Origin: Mucilaginibacter tolerans
GTDB taxonomy: Bacteria; Bacteroidota; Bacteroidia; Sphingobacteriales; Sphingobacteriaceae
Direction: 5' to 3'
Length of the DNA stretch: 39,764 bases
Assembly (NCBI RefSeq): GCF_030519375.1
Contig: NZ_JAUMKB010000029.1
Location: 1-39,764 of the forward strand
Shown here piece by piece: positions 1 to 7,136 of this stretch (within the stretch, counting starts at the first letter, position 1; the number at the start of each line of letters is the position of its first letter). Below the pieces are notes generated by a model. It saw nothing but the letters and a program-made list of their open reading frames with translations. It was not told where the DNA came from and did not search any database. A program made the translations under genes and the position numbers.

Positions 1-34
1 TAAATTTTACTCCATGCTTTCTGTTTTTTGCCAT
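1..34 (-). CDS. IS3-family transposase orfA, N-terminal fragment (cut by window edge)
   Basis: The minus strand encodes MAKNRKHGVKF starting at position 34 and continues beyond the window. A short basic start is usual for the helix-turn-helix OrfA of IS3-family elements. The same 11 codons are found at the other end of the window. There is no evident Shine-Dalgarno sequence: a run of five T directly precedes the ATG, as the tail of a hairpin. Confidence 0.6.
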   Translation of the reverse strand, partial: MAKNRKHGVKF

Positions 35-72
35 AAAAATGCCCCCAAATAGTGTCTAACTTTTTGGGGGCA
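35..72 (-). terminator. Hairpin with T-run inside the IS end
   Basis: On the minus strand TGCCCCCAAA pairs perfectly with TTTGGGGGCA (10 bp, 13-nt loop), followed by TTTTT and then the orfA start. It has the form of an intrinsic terminator and would stop transcription entering the IS. It may also serve as the recA terminator, because recA reads towards it and ends only 46 bp upstream. Confidence 0.55.
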
Positions 73-117
73 GTGCACAATCAGGAAGGCTTCATTATGC
101 TATTCAAAAACTTAAAA

Positions 118-1131
118 CTATTCTGTTTCGACCGCTAACTTATCACCCGTAACGGTTTCCTTTATTTTAGCTTCCAGTTCTTCCATTAATTCGGGATTAT
201 CCAATATTAGTTGTTTAACTGCATCCCGTCCTTGCCCAAGTCGGGAATCTCCATAGCTAAACCATGAACCTGATTTTTTGATGATGTTATAATCAACACC
301 CAGGTCGATAATCTCGCCGGCTTTCGAAACCCCTTCGCCAAACATGATATCAAATTCAGCTATACGGAACGGAGGTGCAACCTTGTTCTTCACGATCTTC
401 ACTTTTACACGGTTGCCCGATACCTCATCGGTATCCTTTATCTGCGAAATACGGCGGATGTCCAAACGTACCGAAGCGTAAAATTTAAGGGCATTACCAC
501 CTGTAGTAGTTTCGGGGTTGCCAAACATTACGCCTATCTTATCGCGCAACTGATTGATAAATATACAACAGCACCCGGTTTTAGAAATAGTACCCGTCAG
601 CTTACGCAGGGCCTGGGACATCAAACGAGCTTGTAACCCCATCTTGCTATCGCCCATTTCGCCTTCAATTTCACCTTTCGGTACCAAAGCAGCTACAGAG
701 TCGATCACAATGATATCGATAGCGCCCGAACGAATCAGGTTATCCGCAATTTCCAGTGCCTGTTCACCGTTGTCAGGCTGAGAGATCAGCAGGTTCTCCA
801 CGTCAACGCCTAATTTTTTAGCATAGAAACGATCGAATGCATGTTCCGCGTCTATAAAAGCGGCAATGCCACCATTTTTCTGCGACTCAGCAATGGCGTG
901 GATAGCCAAAGTTGTCTTACCTGATGATTCAGGGCCATATATCTCTATCACGCGGCCTTTTGGCAAACCACCCACACCCAATGCAATATCCAGACCGATC
1001 GATCCGGTTGAAATCACATCGATAGGCTCGATAGCGGTATCACCCAATTTCATGATGGTGCCTTTGCCGTATGATTTTTCAAGCTTGTCTAAAGTAAGCT
1101 GTAAAGCTTTTAGTTTTTCTGCGCTGCTCAT
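118..1131 (-). CDS. recA: Recombinase RecA
   Basis: RecA forms ATP-dependent filaments on single-stranded DNA, drives strand exchange in recombinational repair, and stimulates LexA-type self-cleavage. The 337-residue protein is of normal length. Walker A GPESSGKT lies at residues 66-73, the catalytic glutamate segment IDAEHAFD near 92-99, the Walker B segment IDIIVIDSVAALV near 138-150, and the DNA-binding loop segment GNPETTTGGNALKFYAS follows. The C-terminal tail is acidic, as in the family. It is the last gene of the minus-strand run and an IS end lies 40 bp past its stop. A Bacteroidota -7 box sits 21 bp upstream of its start. Assignment is secure. Confidence 0.99.
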   Translation of the reverse strand: MSSAEKLKALQLTLDKLEKSYGKGTIMKLGDTAIEPIDVISTGSIGLDIALGVGGLPKGRVIEIYGPESSGKTTLAIHAIAESQKNGGIAAFIDAEHAFDRFYAKKLGVDVENLLISQPDNGEQALEIADNLIRSGAIDIIVIDSVAALVPKGEIEGEMGDSKMGLQARLMSQALRKLTGTISKTGCCCIFINQLRDKIGVMFGNPETTTGGNALKFYASVRLDIRRISQIKDTDEVSGNRVKVKIVKNKVAPPFRIAEFDIMFGEGVSKAGEIIDLGVDYNIIKKSGSWFSYGDSRLGQGRDAVKQLILDNPELMEELEAKIKETVTGDKLAVETE

Positions 1132-1151
1132 TCTTAAATTTTTTCGAGTAA

Positions 1152-1159
1152 CAAATGTA
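1152..1159 (-). promoter_or_regulatory. Candidate -7 promoter box for recA
   Basis: The minus strand reads TACATTTG, an exact match to the Bacteroidota -7 consensus TAnnTTTG, about 21 bp from the recA start codon. No clear TTTG -33 box is present at the expected 19-bp spacing, so the promoter may be weak or depend on another factor. I saw no obvious LexA-like palindrome. Confidence 0.45.
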
Positions 1160-1290
1160 AGTAATTGTTTTTATAAATACTAATATTTTTAGTAATTTAT
1201 TTCAATTGTTAGATTGTTGAATGGTTATATTACTGGTTTTATAAGTGCATTGAACAATATCAGCAAGTTAGGGATTTAGCGATAAAACAA

Positions 1291-2052
1291 TCAAATATCT
1301 TTATCCACACTCCGTTTTTTCAGTTCTTTGTGTATGGTGTTTTGTCGTTTTTTCTTCTTTTGATCTCTGGCTTTCTTTACCTTCAGAGCATCGGCTTTTT
1401 TCAGTGCAGATTCTGTATGGGTGCGGTCATAATACTTGCAAAACCAGCTGATAGGGCAGGTTTCGCACTTTGGGCTGCGTGCCAGGCAGATATAGCGCCC
1501 GTGTAAAATAAGCCAGTGATGGGCAATAGCTAAAGTCTCGCGTGGAAGAAATTCAACCAGTTGTTTTTCAACAGCCAACGGTGTGCGGGCATTAGTAGTA
1601 AGTCCAATCCTGTTAGCTACGCGGAAAACATGGGTGTCCACAGCTATTGCAGGCAGCTCGAACACCACTGATGCAATTACATTGGCAGTTTTACGTCCTA
1701 CACCGGGCAACTTTTGAAGTTCATTTATATCGGACGGCACCTGGCTGTTAAATTTCTCAACTAGCATTTTGGCCATGCCTACCAGGTGTTTCGATTTATT
1801 GTTGGGATAGCTTACGCTGCGTATGTATTCGAAAATTTCTTCAGGTGTAGATGCAGCAAGTTCTTCCGGCGTTTTGAAATTTTGGAAGAGGGCCGGAGTA
1901 ACCTGGTTTATGCGTTTATCAGTACACTGTGCGGAAAGAATAACCGCTATCAGCAGGTGAAACGGGCTGTCGTAATGTAATTCGGTAACCGCATTAGGCT
2001 GATGTCTTGAAAAATAATCAACAAAATGACGGTAACGCTCAGGCTTTAGCAT
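1291..2052 (-). CDS. nth: Endonuclease III (DNA glycosylase/AP lyase)
   Basis: Nth removes oxidised pyrimidines and nicks abasic sites in base-excision repair. The helix-hairpin-helix LPGVGRKTAN carries the catalytic lysine (about residue 121), followed by the catalytic aspartate in AVDTHVFRV (about 139). The iron-sulfur loop is complete: C189-X6-C196-X2-C199-X5-C205. The protein has 253 residues against about 210 in E. coli; the surplus is a strongly basic C-terminal tail from about residue 210, rich in Lys and Arg. It lies between recA and a small unknown gene on the same strand, separated from recA by about 160 bp, so it is probably transcribed separately. Confidence 0.96.
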   Translation of the reverse strand: MLKPERYRHFVDYFSRHQPNAVTELHYDSPFHLLIAVILSAQCTDKRINQVTPALFQNFKTPEELAASTPEEIFEYIRSVSYPNNKSKHLVGMAKMLVEKFNSQVPSDINELQKLPGVGRKTANVIASVVFELPAIAVDTHVFRVANRIGLTTNARTPLAVEKQLVEFLPRETLAIAHHWLILHGRYICLARSPKCETCPISWFCKYYDRTHTESALKKADALKVKKARDQKKKKRQNTIHKELKKRSVDKDI

Positions 2053-2089
2053 GGGTAAAAGTACAAAGTCTTAAGTCTAAAATAAAAAA

Positions 2090-2128
2090 GTCCGGAGTGA
2101 AAGCTAACAATAGCTCACGACTCCAGAC
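2090..2128 (-). terminator. Intrinsic terminator downstream of the 66-residue gene
   Basis: On the minus strand an imperfect hairpin, GTCTGGAGT pairing with ACTCCGGAC and extended by AGCT/AGCT inside, is followed by TTTTTTATTTT. It lies 18 bp beyond the stop of the small gene at 2146-2346 and just upstream of nth, so it separates the two transcription units. Confidence 0.65.
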
Positions 2129-2145
2129 ATAAGGCTTTCAACTTG

Positions 2146-2346
2146 CTAACGCAGGCTCTTTGAATAGTTAAGAATTTGATGGATAGTTTTAGAGCTTGGA
2201 TTTTTCTTTAACACATCCAGCTCAGTTCTTAGAGAGTGATAGAAAATAAGATCATCAGCTTCTAAGTTTTCGGTTTTGGCATCTGTTTCTTTCATAGCCG
2301 CCCTGTTAGAAGTTCCATTAATAGTTGTTGTAGAAGTTTCTCCCAT
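2146..2346 (-). CDS. Small hypothetical protein (66 residues)
   Basis: A short hydrophilic protein with no signal peptide or membrane segment. The N-terminal third is rich in Thr, Ser and Asn; the C-terminal half (about residues 30-66) looks helical and amphipathic, ending KTIHQILNYSKSLR. It lies downstream of an ECF sigma factor on the same strand, with 290 bp between them, and is followed by a good terminator, which supports a real gene. No known family is recognised. The gap to the sigma gene makes co-transcription uncertain. Confidence 0.55.
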   Translation of the reverse strand: MGETSTTTINGTSNRAAMKETDAKTENLEADDLIFYHSLRTELDVLKKNPSSKTIHQILNYSKSLR

Positions 2347-2636
2347 ACGCTTTTTCTCAAATTAAATAATACTGTGTTTATGACTGGTTTACAGTATAAA
2401 GAACGAAGACATAAAGATAATATTTTACCGAAGATGAAATTTTGATGAAATTTTTTTATCGGAGTAAAATGCGATCAGAATATTTTCGAAGTATTCGAAA
2501 TTTATAACGATGCTTTGCCCGAAAATGTTGTGCTACGGCGCAAAAACTAAAGATTTTTAAACACGAAAAGGCCGTAAAACGAGCAGAATATTTTATCCCG
2601 GCACACTTTACAGCCTTTCAAACAGTATAACGATTG

Positions 2637-3221
2637 CTAGTTTTTCAGACTTAACTCTTTGCTTTGCATCATTTTGCGCAGATTGTTAAGCGCATAACGC
2701 ATGCGGCCCAGCGCAGTATTGATGCTTACATCGGTCACGTCGGCAATCTCTTTGAAGCTCATATCACCAAAATGACGCATGATCAATACCTCTTTTTGTT
2801 CCGGAGGTAAAAGGTGTATAAGGGCTTTTAGGTCTTTGTGGGTTTGTTCGCGAACCAGCCTATCCTCCGTACTTTCATCGTAATTGCCCAATACCTCAAA
2901 GATATCAAAGTCATCGCCGTTGTTGATCATTGGGGCGCGTTTCTCGCGTCTGAAATGATCTATCACAAGGTTATGTGCAATACGCGTTACCCATGGAAGG
3001 AACTTTCCTTCCTCGTTGTATTTGCCGGCACGTAAAGTATTGATAACTTTTATAAAGGCATCCTGGAAGATATCTTCGGCAAGATATTCGTCCTTTACTA
3101 ATAGGTATATTGAGGTATAAATTTTGGCCTGATATCGGCGTAAGAGCTCCACCAATCCCGCTTCATCGCCCGCTACATATAGATGGATTAGATCCTGATC
3201 ACTCTGCATTTGAAAATCCAT
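2637..3221 (-). CDS. ECF-type RNA polymerase sigma factor
   Basis: A 194-residue sigma-70 family protein of the extracytoplasmic-function size class. Region 2 is visible at about residues 22-95 (EYLAEDIFQDAFIKVI, then FLPWVTRIAHNLVIDHFRR) and region 4 at about 135-187 (LPPEQKEVLIMRHFGDMSFK and the helix-turn-helix IADVTDVSINTALGRMR). No anti-sigma gene is next to it, unlike the sigma gene at 16903-17454. The proteins resemble the single constitutive-looking ECF factors common in Bacteroidota. Its target genes cannot be read from the sequence. The upstream region shared with uvrA (3222-3616) contains phased repeats. Confidence 0.92.
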   Translation of the reverse strand: MDFQMQSDQDLIHLYVAGDEAGLVELLRRYQAKIYTSIYLLVKDEYLAEDIFQDAFIKVINTLRAGKYNEEGKFLPWVTRIAHNLVIDHFRREKRAPMINNGDDFDIFEVLGNYDESTEDRLVREQTHKDLKALIHLLPPEQKEVLIMRHFGDMSFKEIADVTDVSINTALGRMRYALNNLRKMMQSKELSLKN

Positions 3222-3616
3222 AGAACACTACTTTTATAGTCTTAAATCGTGAAAAAATTATAAAGTAGATTTTCTTTCTATAGGGGTTCTCCTTGCTCAG
3301 TTAGTATTTTTGTTACTTCAAATAAAGCAATTTCAAACCTAAAAACCAAATTATATTTCTAACTATACTACCCAATATTGCATTTGGGCCCCAATTTTAA
3401 CATATTTTAACATTTATAAACGTCACTTTAACATTTGGGTTTAAGTGATTTAGCACTTCCAAAAGTTACAATCAATTAACTGAATTGATTTGGAAAGTGC
3501 TAAATATTTTAGGATTTTTGCGTTCCCGAAGAGTCCATGGTCGACAGATCATGGACCATAGTGTTTCCGGAAATTTAACCATGGTCCATGGACTATAGAC
3601 TATCGACGAAAAATAC
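3222..3616. promoter_or_regulatory. Structured intergenic region between divergent sigma factor and uvrA genes
   Basis: 395 bp without a gene. It holds three TTTAACAT copies at 3396, 3406 and 3427 (spacings 10 and 21 bp), a long imperfect hairpin at 3448-3505, and a mosaic of CCATGG/GTCCATGG/GACTAT words at 3531-3607 with the perfect palindrome TTTCCGGAAA at 3564-3573. A candidate -7 box for the sigma gene, TAGGTTTG on the minus strand, is at 3334-3341. The start of uvrA has no obvious Shine-Dalgarno sequence. Confidence 0.6.
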
Positions 3617-6532
3617 ATGAGTATAGAAACAGAGAAAGACCCTCAATACAATATTATTATCAAAGGCGCTAAGGTGCACAACCTTAAGAATATGGACGTG
3701 GCCATACCCAAAAACAAACTGGTGGTGATCACCGGGATGTCTGGGTCGGGCAAGTCGTCACTGGCATTTGATACGTTGTATGCTGAAGGTCAGCGCCGTT
3801 ATGTGGAGAGTCTCTCCAGTTACGCGCGCCAGTTTCTGGGCCGGATGAACAAACCAGAGGTGGATTATATCAAAGGCATTGCCCCTGCAATTGCCATCGA
3901 ACAAAAGGTGATTACTTCCAACCCGCGCTCAACAGTGGGTACCTCGACTGAGATATATGATTATCTAAAACTACTGTTTTCCCGAATCGGCAAAACCTAT
4001 TCACCCGTATCCGGCAAAATCGTAAAGAAAGATACGGTGACTGATGTTGTAAATTTTATTACTTCATTGCCCGACGAAACACCGGTAACCATTTTATGCC
4101 CGCTGCATCCGCACAACAACCGCAGCCTGAAAGAAGAACTGGCGGTTTTGCTGCAAAAAGGTTTTGTACGTGTAGAATATCAGGGTAAAATGGAGCGCAT
4201 CGAATCTATCCTGGAAGATAAATCGATTGAAAATGAGCCTTTGGAGGTGAAAACTAAAGGAAAAAAGGCGAAAGGTGAAGATCAAGCCAAATTACACGCG
4301 CCAACCGCCGTGCGCATCGTCATCGACCGCGTAACCAAAAACGAAACGGATGAAACTATCAGTCGTTTAGGCGACTCTGTGCAGACTGCCTTTTTTGAAG
4401 GGAAAGGTGATTGCTATGTGCGATATCGCAAGCCTGATGAGGATGAAGAGGCCGAACGTTTTTTTTGTGATCGTTTTGAACTGGATGGGATAGCTTTTGA
4501 AGAGCCTACGCCAAACTTTTTCAGCTTTAACAACCCTTATGGCGCTTGCAAGCGTTGCGAGGGTTATGGTAAGGTGATCGGGATTGATGAAGATTTGGTT
4601 ATACCCGATAAAAGCAAATCAGTATACGATGGTGCCATTGCGCCATGGCGTGGTGAAAAAATGCGCGAGTGGAACGAGGCTTTGGTGCGTAATGCACTTA
4701 AGTTTGACTTCCCAATCCATCGTCAGTATAACCAGTTGACTGAGGAACAACAAAGGCTTATTTGGACCGGCAACCAATACTTCCGTGGGCTGGATTCCTT
4801 CTTTAAAGAACTGGAAGAACAAACCTATAAAATTCAATACCGGGTGATGCTATCGCGTTATCGCGGTAAAACTACCTGCCCGGAGTGTAAGGGCAGCCGC
4901 CTGAGACAGGATGCATCGTATGTAAAGATCAATGGTAAATCTATAACGGATATTGTTTTGATGCCGCTTGATAAGGCATACAGCTTCTTTGCCGACCTGG
5001 AATTAGACGAACGCGACCAAAAAATTGCCAAAAGGCTTTTATTGGAGATTGCCAACCGACTGGGATTTTTGAATAATGTTGGATTAAGCTACCTAACGTT
5101 GAACCGTTTATCGAATACCTTATCAGGTGGTGAGTCACAGCGTATCAACCTGGCTACTTCATTAGGAAGCAGTTTGGTTGGCTCCATTTATGTTTTAGAT
5201 GAGCCGAGTATCGGCCTGCATCCGCGTGATACACAAAGGCTGATAGGTGTTTTGCAATCCCTTCGTGATGTGGGAAACACCGTTTTGGTGGTTGAGCACG
5301 AAGAAGAGATTATGCAGGCTGCCGATCATATCATCGATATTGGTCCGGAGGCTGGTACGCATGGCGGTGAGCTCATTTTCTCGGGTACTTATGACGAAAT
5401 TATTGAGGACGATAACAGTTTGACCGGCCGTTATCTGGCAAGAAAAGAACAGATTGCCATCCCCCCCCACCGCCGTAAATGGCATGATTATGTGGAGATA
5501 CGCGGTGGTCGTGAAAATAACCTGAAACATGTAAATGTGAAGTTCCCATTAGGTGTGTTATCTGTGGTAACGGGCGTATCAGGGTCAGGCAAGACAAGTT
5601 TGGTTAAACGCATTTTAGCTCCTGCGCTGCAAAAAGCTTTGGGGAATTATACCGGCGAACAAACCGGCGCTTACGACAGCATAGAAGGCGATTATCAGAA
5701 AATAGAGCAGGTGGAGATGGTGGATCAGAACCCGATAGGACGTTCATCAAGATCAAACCCCGTAACTTATGTAAAAGCCTGGGACGAAATACGTAACCTT
5801 TATGCAGCGCAGCCTGCGGCAAAAGCAGGCGGGCTAAAGCCATCGGCGTTTTCATTTAACGTAGAGGGCGGACGCTGTGATGTTTGCCAGGGTGAGGGTG
5901 AGGTGAAGATAGAGATGCAGTTTATGGCCGATATCTTCCTGACCTGCGAGACCTGCGGGGGAAAGCGTTTTAAGCAGCATATTCTGGATATTACATACCA
6001 GGATAAGAACGTGTCTGATGTGCTGACCATGACTATTGATGAAGCGCTGGAATTTTTCAGAAAAGAACCTAAAATTCTTAACAAAATAAAGCCGCTGGTT
6101 GATGTAGGTCTGGGATATGTACAGTTAGGCCAATCATCCAACACCTTATCCGGCGGCGAGGCGCAGCGCATTAAGCTGGCATCCTTCCTGGTAAAAGGGA
6201 ATAACTCGAATAAAACACTCTTTATTTTCGATGAGCCTACAACGGGTTTGCACTTTGCCGATATTAAAAAGCTACTGAAATCATTTGATGCCTTGTTAGA
6301 ACAGGGCAATACCATCATTGTAATAGAGCACAACATGGACGTGATCAAATGCGCTGACTGGGTGATAGATATCGGTCCCGAAGGTGGAGACAATGGCGGC
6401 CGTGTAGTTTTTGAAGGCGTACCTGAAGATCTGATCAAAGAGAAAAATTCCTATACCGGTCAGTTTTTATTGGAAAGATTTGCTGCGCCGGGTACACACA
6501 AAGAGAAGCATTTTGATTGGATAGTAAAGTAG
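3617..6532 (+). CDS. uvrA: Excinuclease ABC subunit UvrA
   Basis: UvrA is the ATP-driven damage sensor of nucleotide-excision repair; as a dimer it loads UvrB on damaged DNA. The 971-residue protein has two ABC ATPase halves. Walker A motifs are GMSGSGKS at 40-47 and GVSGSGKT near 653-660; signature segments NTLSGGESQRINLA and NTLSGGEAQRIKLA are both present, each followed by a Walker B with DEPS or DEPT. The C-terminal zinc module is intact (C754-X2-C757-X19-C777-X2-C780). The N-terminal zinc module is incomplete: C311-X2-C314 is present, but its partner pair has only one Cys (C284). A charged insert lies near residues 210-230. A C8 run occurs at 5461-5468. It is transcribed alone, divergent from the sigma factor. 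Confidence 0.98.
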   Translation: MSIETEKDPQYNIIIKGAKVHNLKNMDVAIPKNKLVVITGMSGSGKSSLAFDTLYAEGQRRYVESLSSYARQFLGRMNKPEVDYIKGIAPAIAIEQKVITSNPRSTVGTSTEIYDYLKLLFSRIGKTYSPVSGKIVKKDTVTDVVNFITSLPDETPVTILCPLHPHNNRSLKEELAVLLQKGFVRVEYQGKMERIESILEDKSIENEPLEVKTKGKKAKGEDQAKLHAPTAVRIVIDRVTKNETDETISRLGDSVQTAFFEGKGDCYVRYRKPDEDEEAERFFCDRFELDGIAFEEPTPNFFSFNNPYGACKRCEGYGKVIGIDEDLVIPDKSKSVYDGAIAPWRGEKMREWNEALVRNALKFDFPIHRQYNQLTEEQQRLIWTGNQYFRGLDSFFKELEEQTYKIQYRVMLSRYRGKTTCPECKGSRLRQDASYVKINGKSITDIVLMPLDKAYSFFADLELDERDQKIAKRLLLEIANRLGFLNNVGLSYLTLNRLSNTLSGGESQRINLATSLGSSLVGSIYVLDEPSIGLHPRDTQRLIGVLQSLRDVGNTVLVVEHEEEIMQAADHIIDIGPEAGTHGGELIFSGTYDEIIEDDNSLTGRYLARKEQIAIPPHRRKWHDYVEIRGGRENNLKHVNVKFPLGVLSVVTGVSGSGKTSLVKRILAPALQKALGNYTGEQTGAYDSIEGDYQKIEQVEMVDQNPIGRSSRSNPVTYVKAWDEIRNLYAAQPAAKAGGLKPSAFSFNVEGGRCDVCQGEGEVKIEMQFMADIFLTCETCGGKRFKQHILDITYQDKNVSDVLTMTIDEALEFFRKEPKILNKIKPLVDVGLGYVQLGQSSNTLSGGEAQRIKLASFLVKGNNSNKTLFIFDEPTTGLHFADIKKLLKSFDALLEQGNTIIVIEHNMDVIKCADWVIDIGPEGGDNGGRVVFEGVPEDLIKEKNSYTGQFLLERFAAPGTHKEKHFDWIVK

Positions 6533-6587
6533 CGCGCGCAAAAGTAGCATGCCTGGGGCATCATGAAAAGGGTTTATTGGCTTATGT

Positions 6588-6654
6588 TACCAACATTTAG
6601 CGCCGATGGCGCAACGGACAACCCGTTCGGCTTCATAGGTGCCAAATGTTGGTA
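6588..6654. repeat. REP-like cloverleaf palindrome
   Basis: Outer arms TACCAACATTT (6588-6598) and AAATGTTGGTA (6644-6654) are perfectly complementary over 11 bp. They enclose two further hairpins, GCGCC-GAT-GGCGC (6600-6612) and AACGG-ACAAC-CCGTT. A related word, GCCGTAGGTACGATATGT, follows near 6686-6703, as if a second degenerate copy. The form is that of REP elements in Sphingobacteriaceae intergenic regions, by memory rather than by search. It also could act as a uvrA terminator, though it has no T-run. Confidence 0.6.
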
Positions 6655-6705
6655 GTAGTAGAAAAATAATTGAATAATGTATTCCTGCCGTAGGTACGAT
6701 ATGTA

Positions 6706-6984
6706 CTATTCCAAAACCAAATCGCCCAGAGAAATATGCAGCGATAAGCAAAGCTCCTGAAGCGTTTCAACGGTCAGGTCTCGTGTGCCCTCCAACCAAG
6801 ATCGCAAAGCGACTATGTCCCTGCGGATGCGCGATCCCATTTCTGCCTTAGTTAAGCCGGTCTCGACCAACAATAGCTCTACTCGTGTTTTAATAGCTAA
6901 CCGGTTTTCTTTGGTGTGCAGATCAGCGGGACGCAGTTTATCCAAAATCCGGTCCAGAAAAGTAGGGTTGTTTGCTGTTTCCAT
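6706..6984 (-). CDS. XRE-type helix-turn-helix protein (92 residues)
   Basis: A small putative DNA-binding protein. From about residue 28 it reads as a lambda-repressor-like HTH: RVELLLVETGLTKAEMGSRI, then RDIVALRSWLEGTRDLTVET and ELCLSLHISLGDLVLE, matching helices 1-5 of Cro/C1 domains. It has no second domain, signal peptide or membrane segment. It lies alone between uvrA (convergent) and the MscS gene (same strand, 150 bp upstream). No toxin partner is visible beside it. Function as a repressor or antitoxin-like regulator is an inference from the fold. Confidence 0.7.
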   Translation of the reverse strand: METANNPTFLDRILDKLRPADLHTKENRLAIKTRVELLLVETGLTKAEMGSRIRRDIVALRSWLEGTRDLTVETLQELCLSLHISLGDLVLE

Positions 6985-7136
6985 AGGGTCTTTTGTTTAG
7001 ATGAGCGGGATCGTTAAATTAATAAAAATAATTTAAAATCAGCATAGCTGGCTAAAAATTAAATTGATAACATCATAAAGATGCAAATTGTTCGGTCGCC
7101 CTTTCAGATTTCTCTTTTGCTCAGGTAAATTATATG

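Larger units (their letters stand above)
1..77 (-). mobile_element. Left end of an IS3-family (IS150-like) insertion sequence, partial
   Basis: These 77 bases are the exact reverse complement of 39688-39764. The end adjoining recA reads TGCACTGCCCCCAAAAAGTT on the minus strand, starting with the TG typical of IS3-family ends and resembling IS150-group termini. Codons of a transposase orfA start at position 34 and run out of the window. The element is inserted 40 bp beyond the recA stop codon. The IS family is assigned from memory of terminal sequences; the inverted identity is seen directly. Confidence 0.8.

Noticed and set aside
554..1183. Plus-strand open frames across recA
   Set aside because: They lie antisense to a complete, well conserved gene and have no protein-like features.
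5195..6438. Several minus-strand open frames inside uvrA
   Set aside because: Antisense shadows of a conserved ATPase; they lack ribosome sites and resemble nothing.
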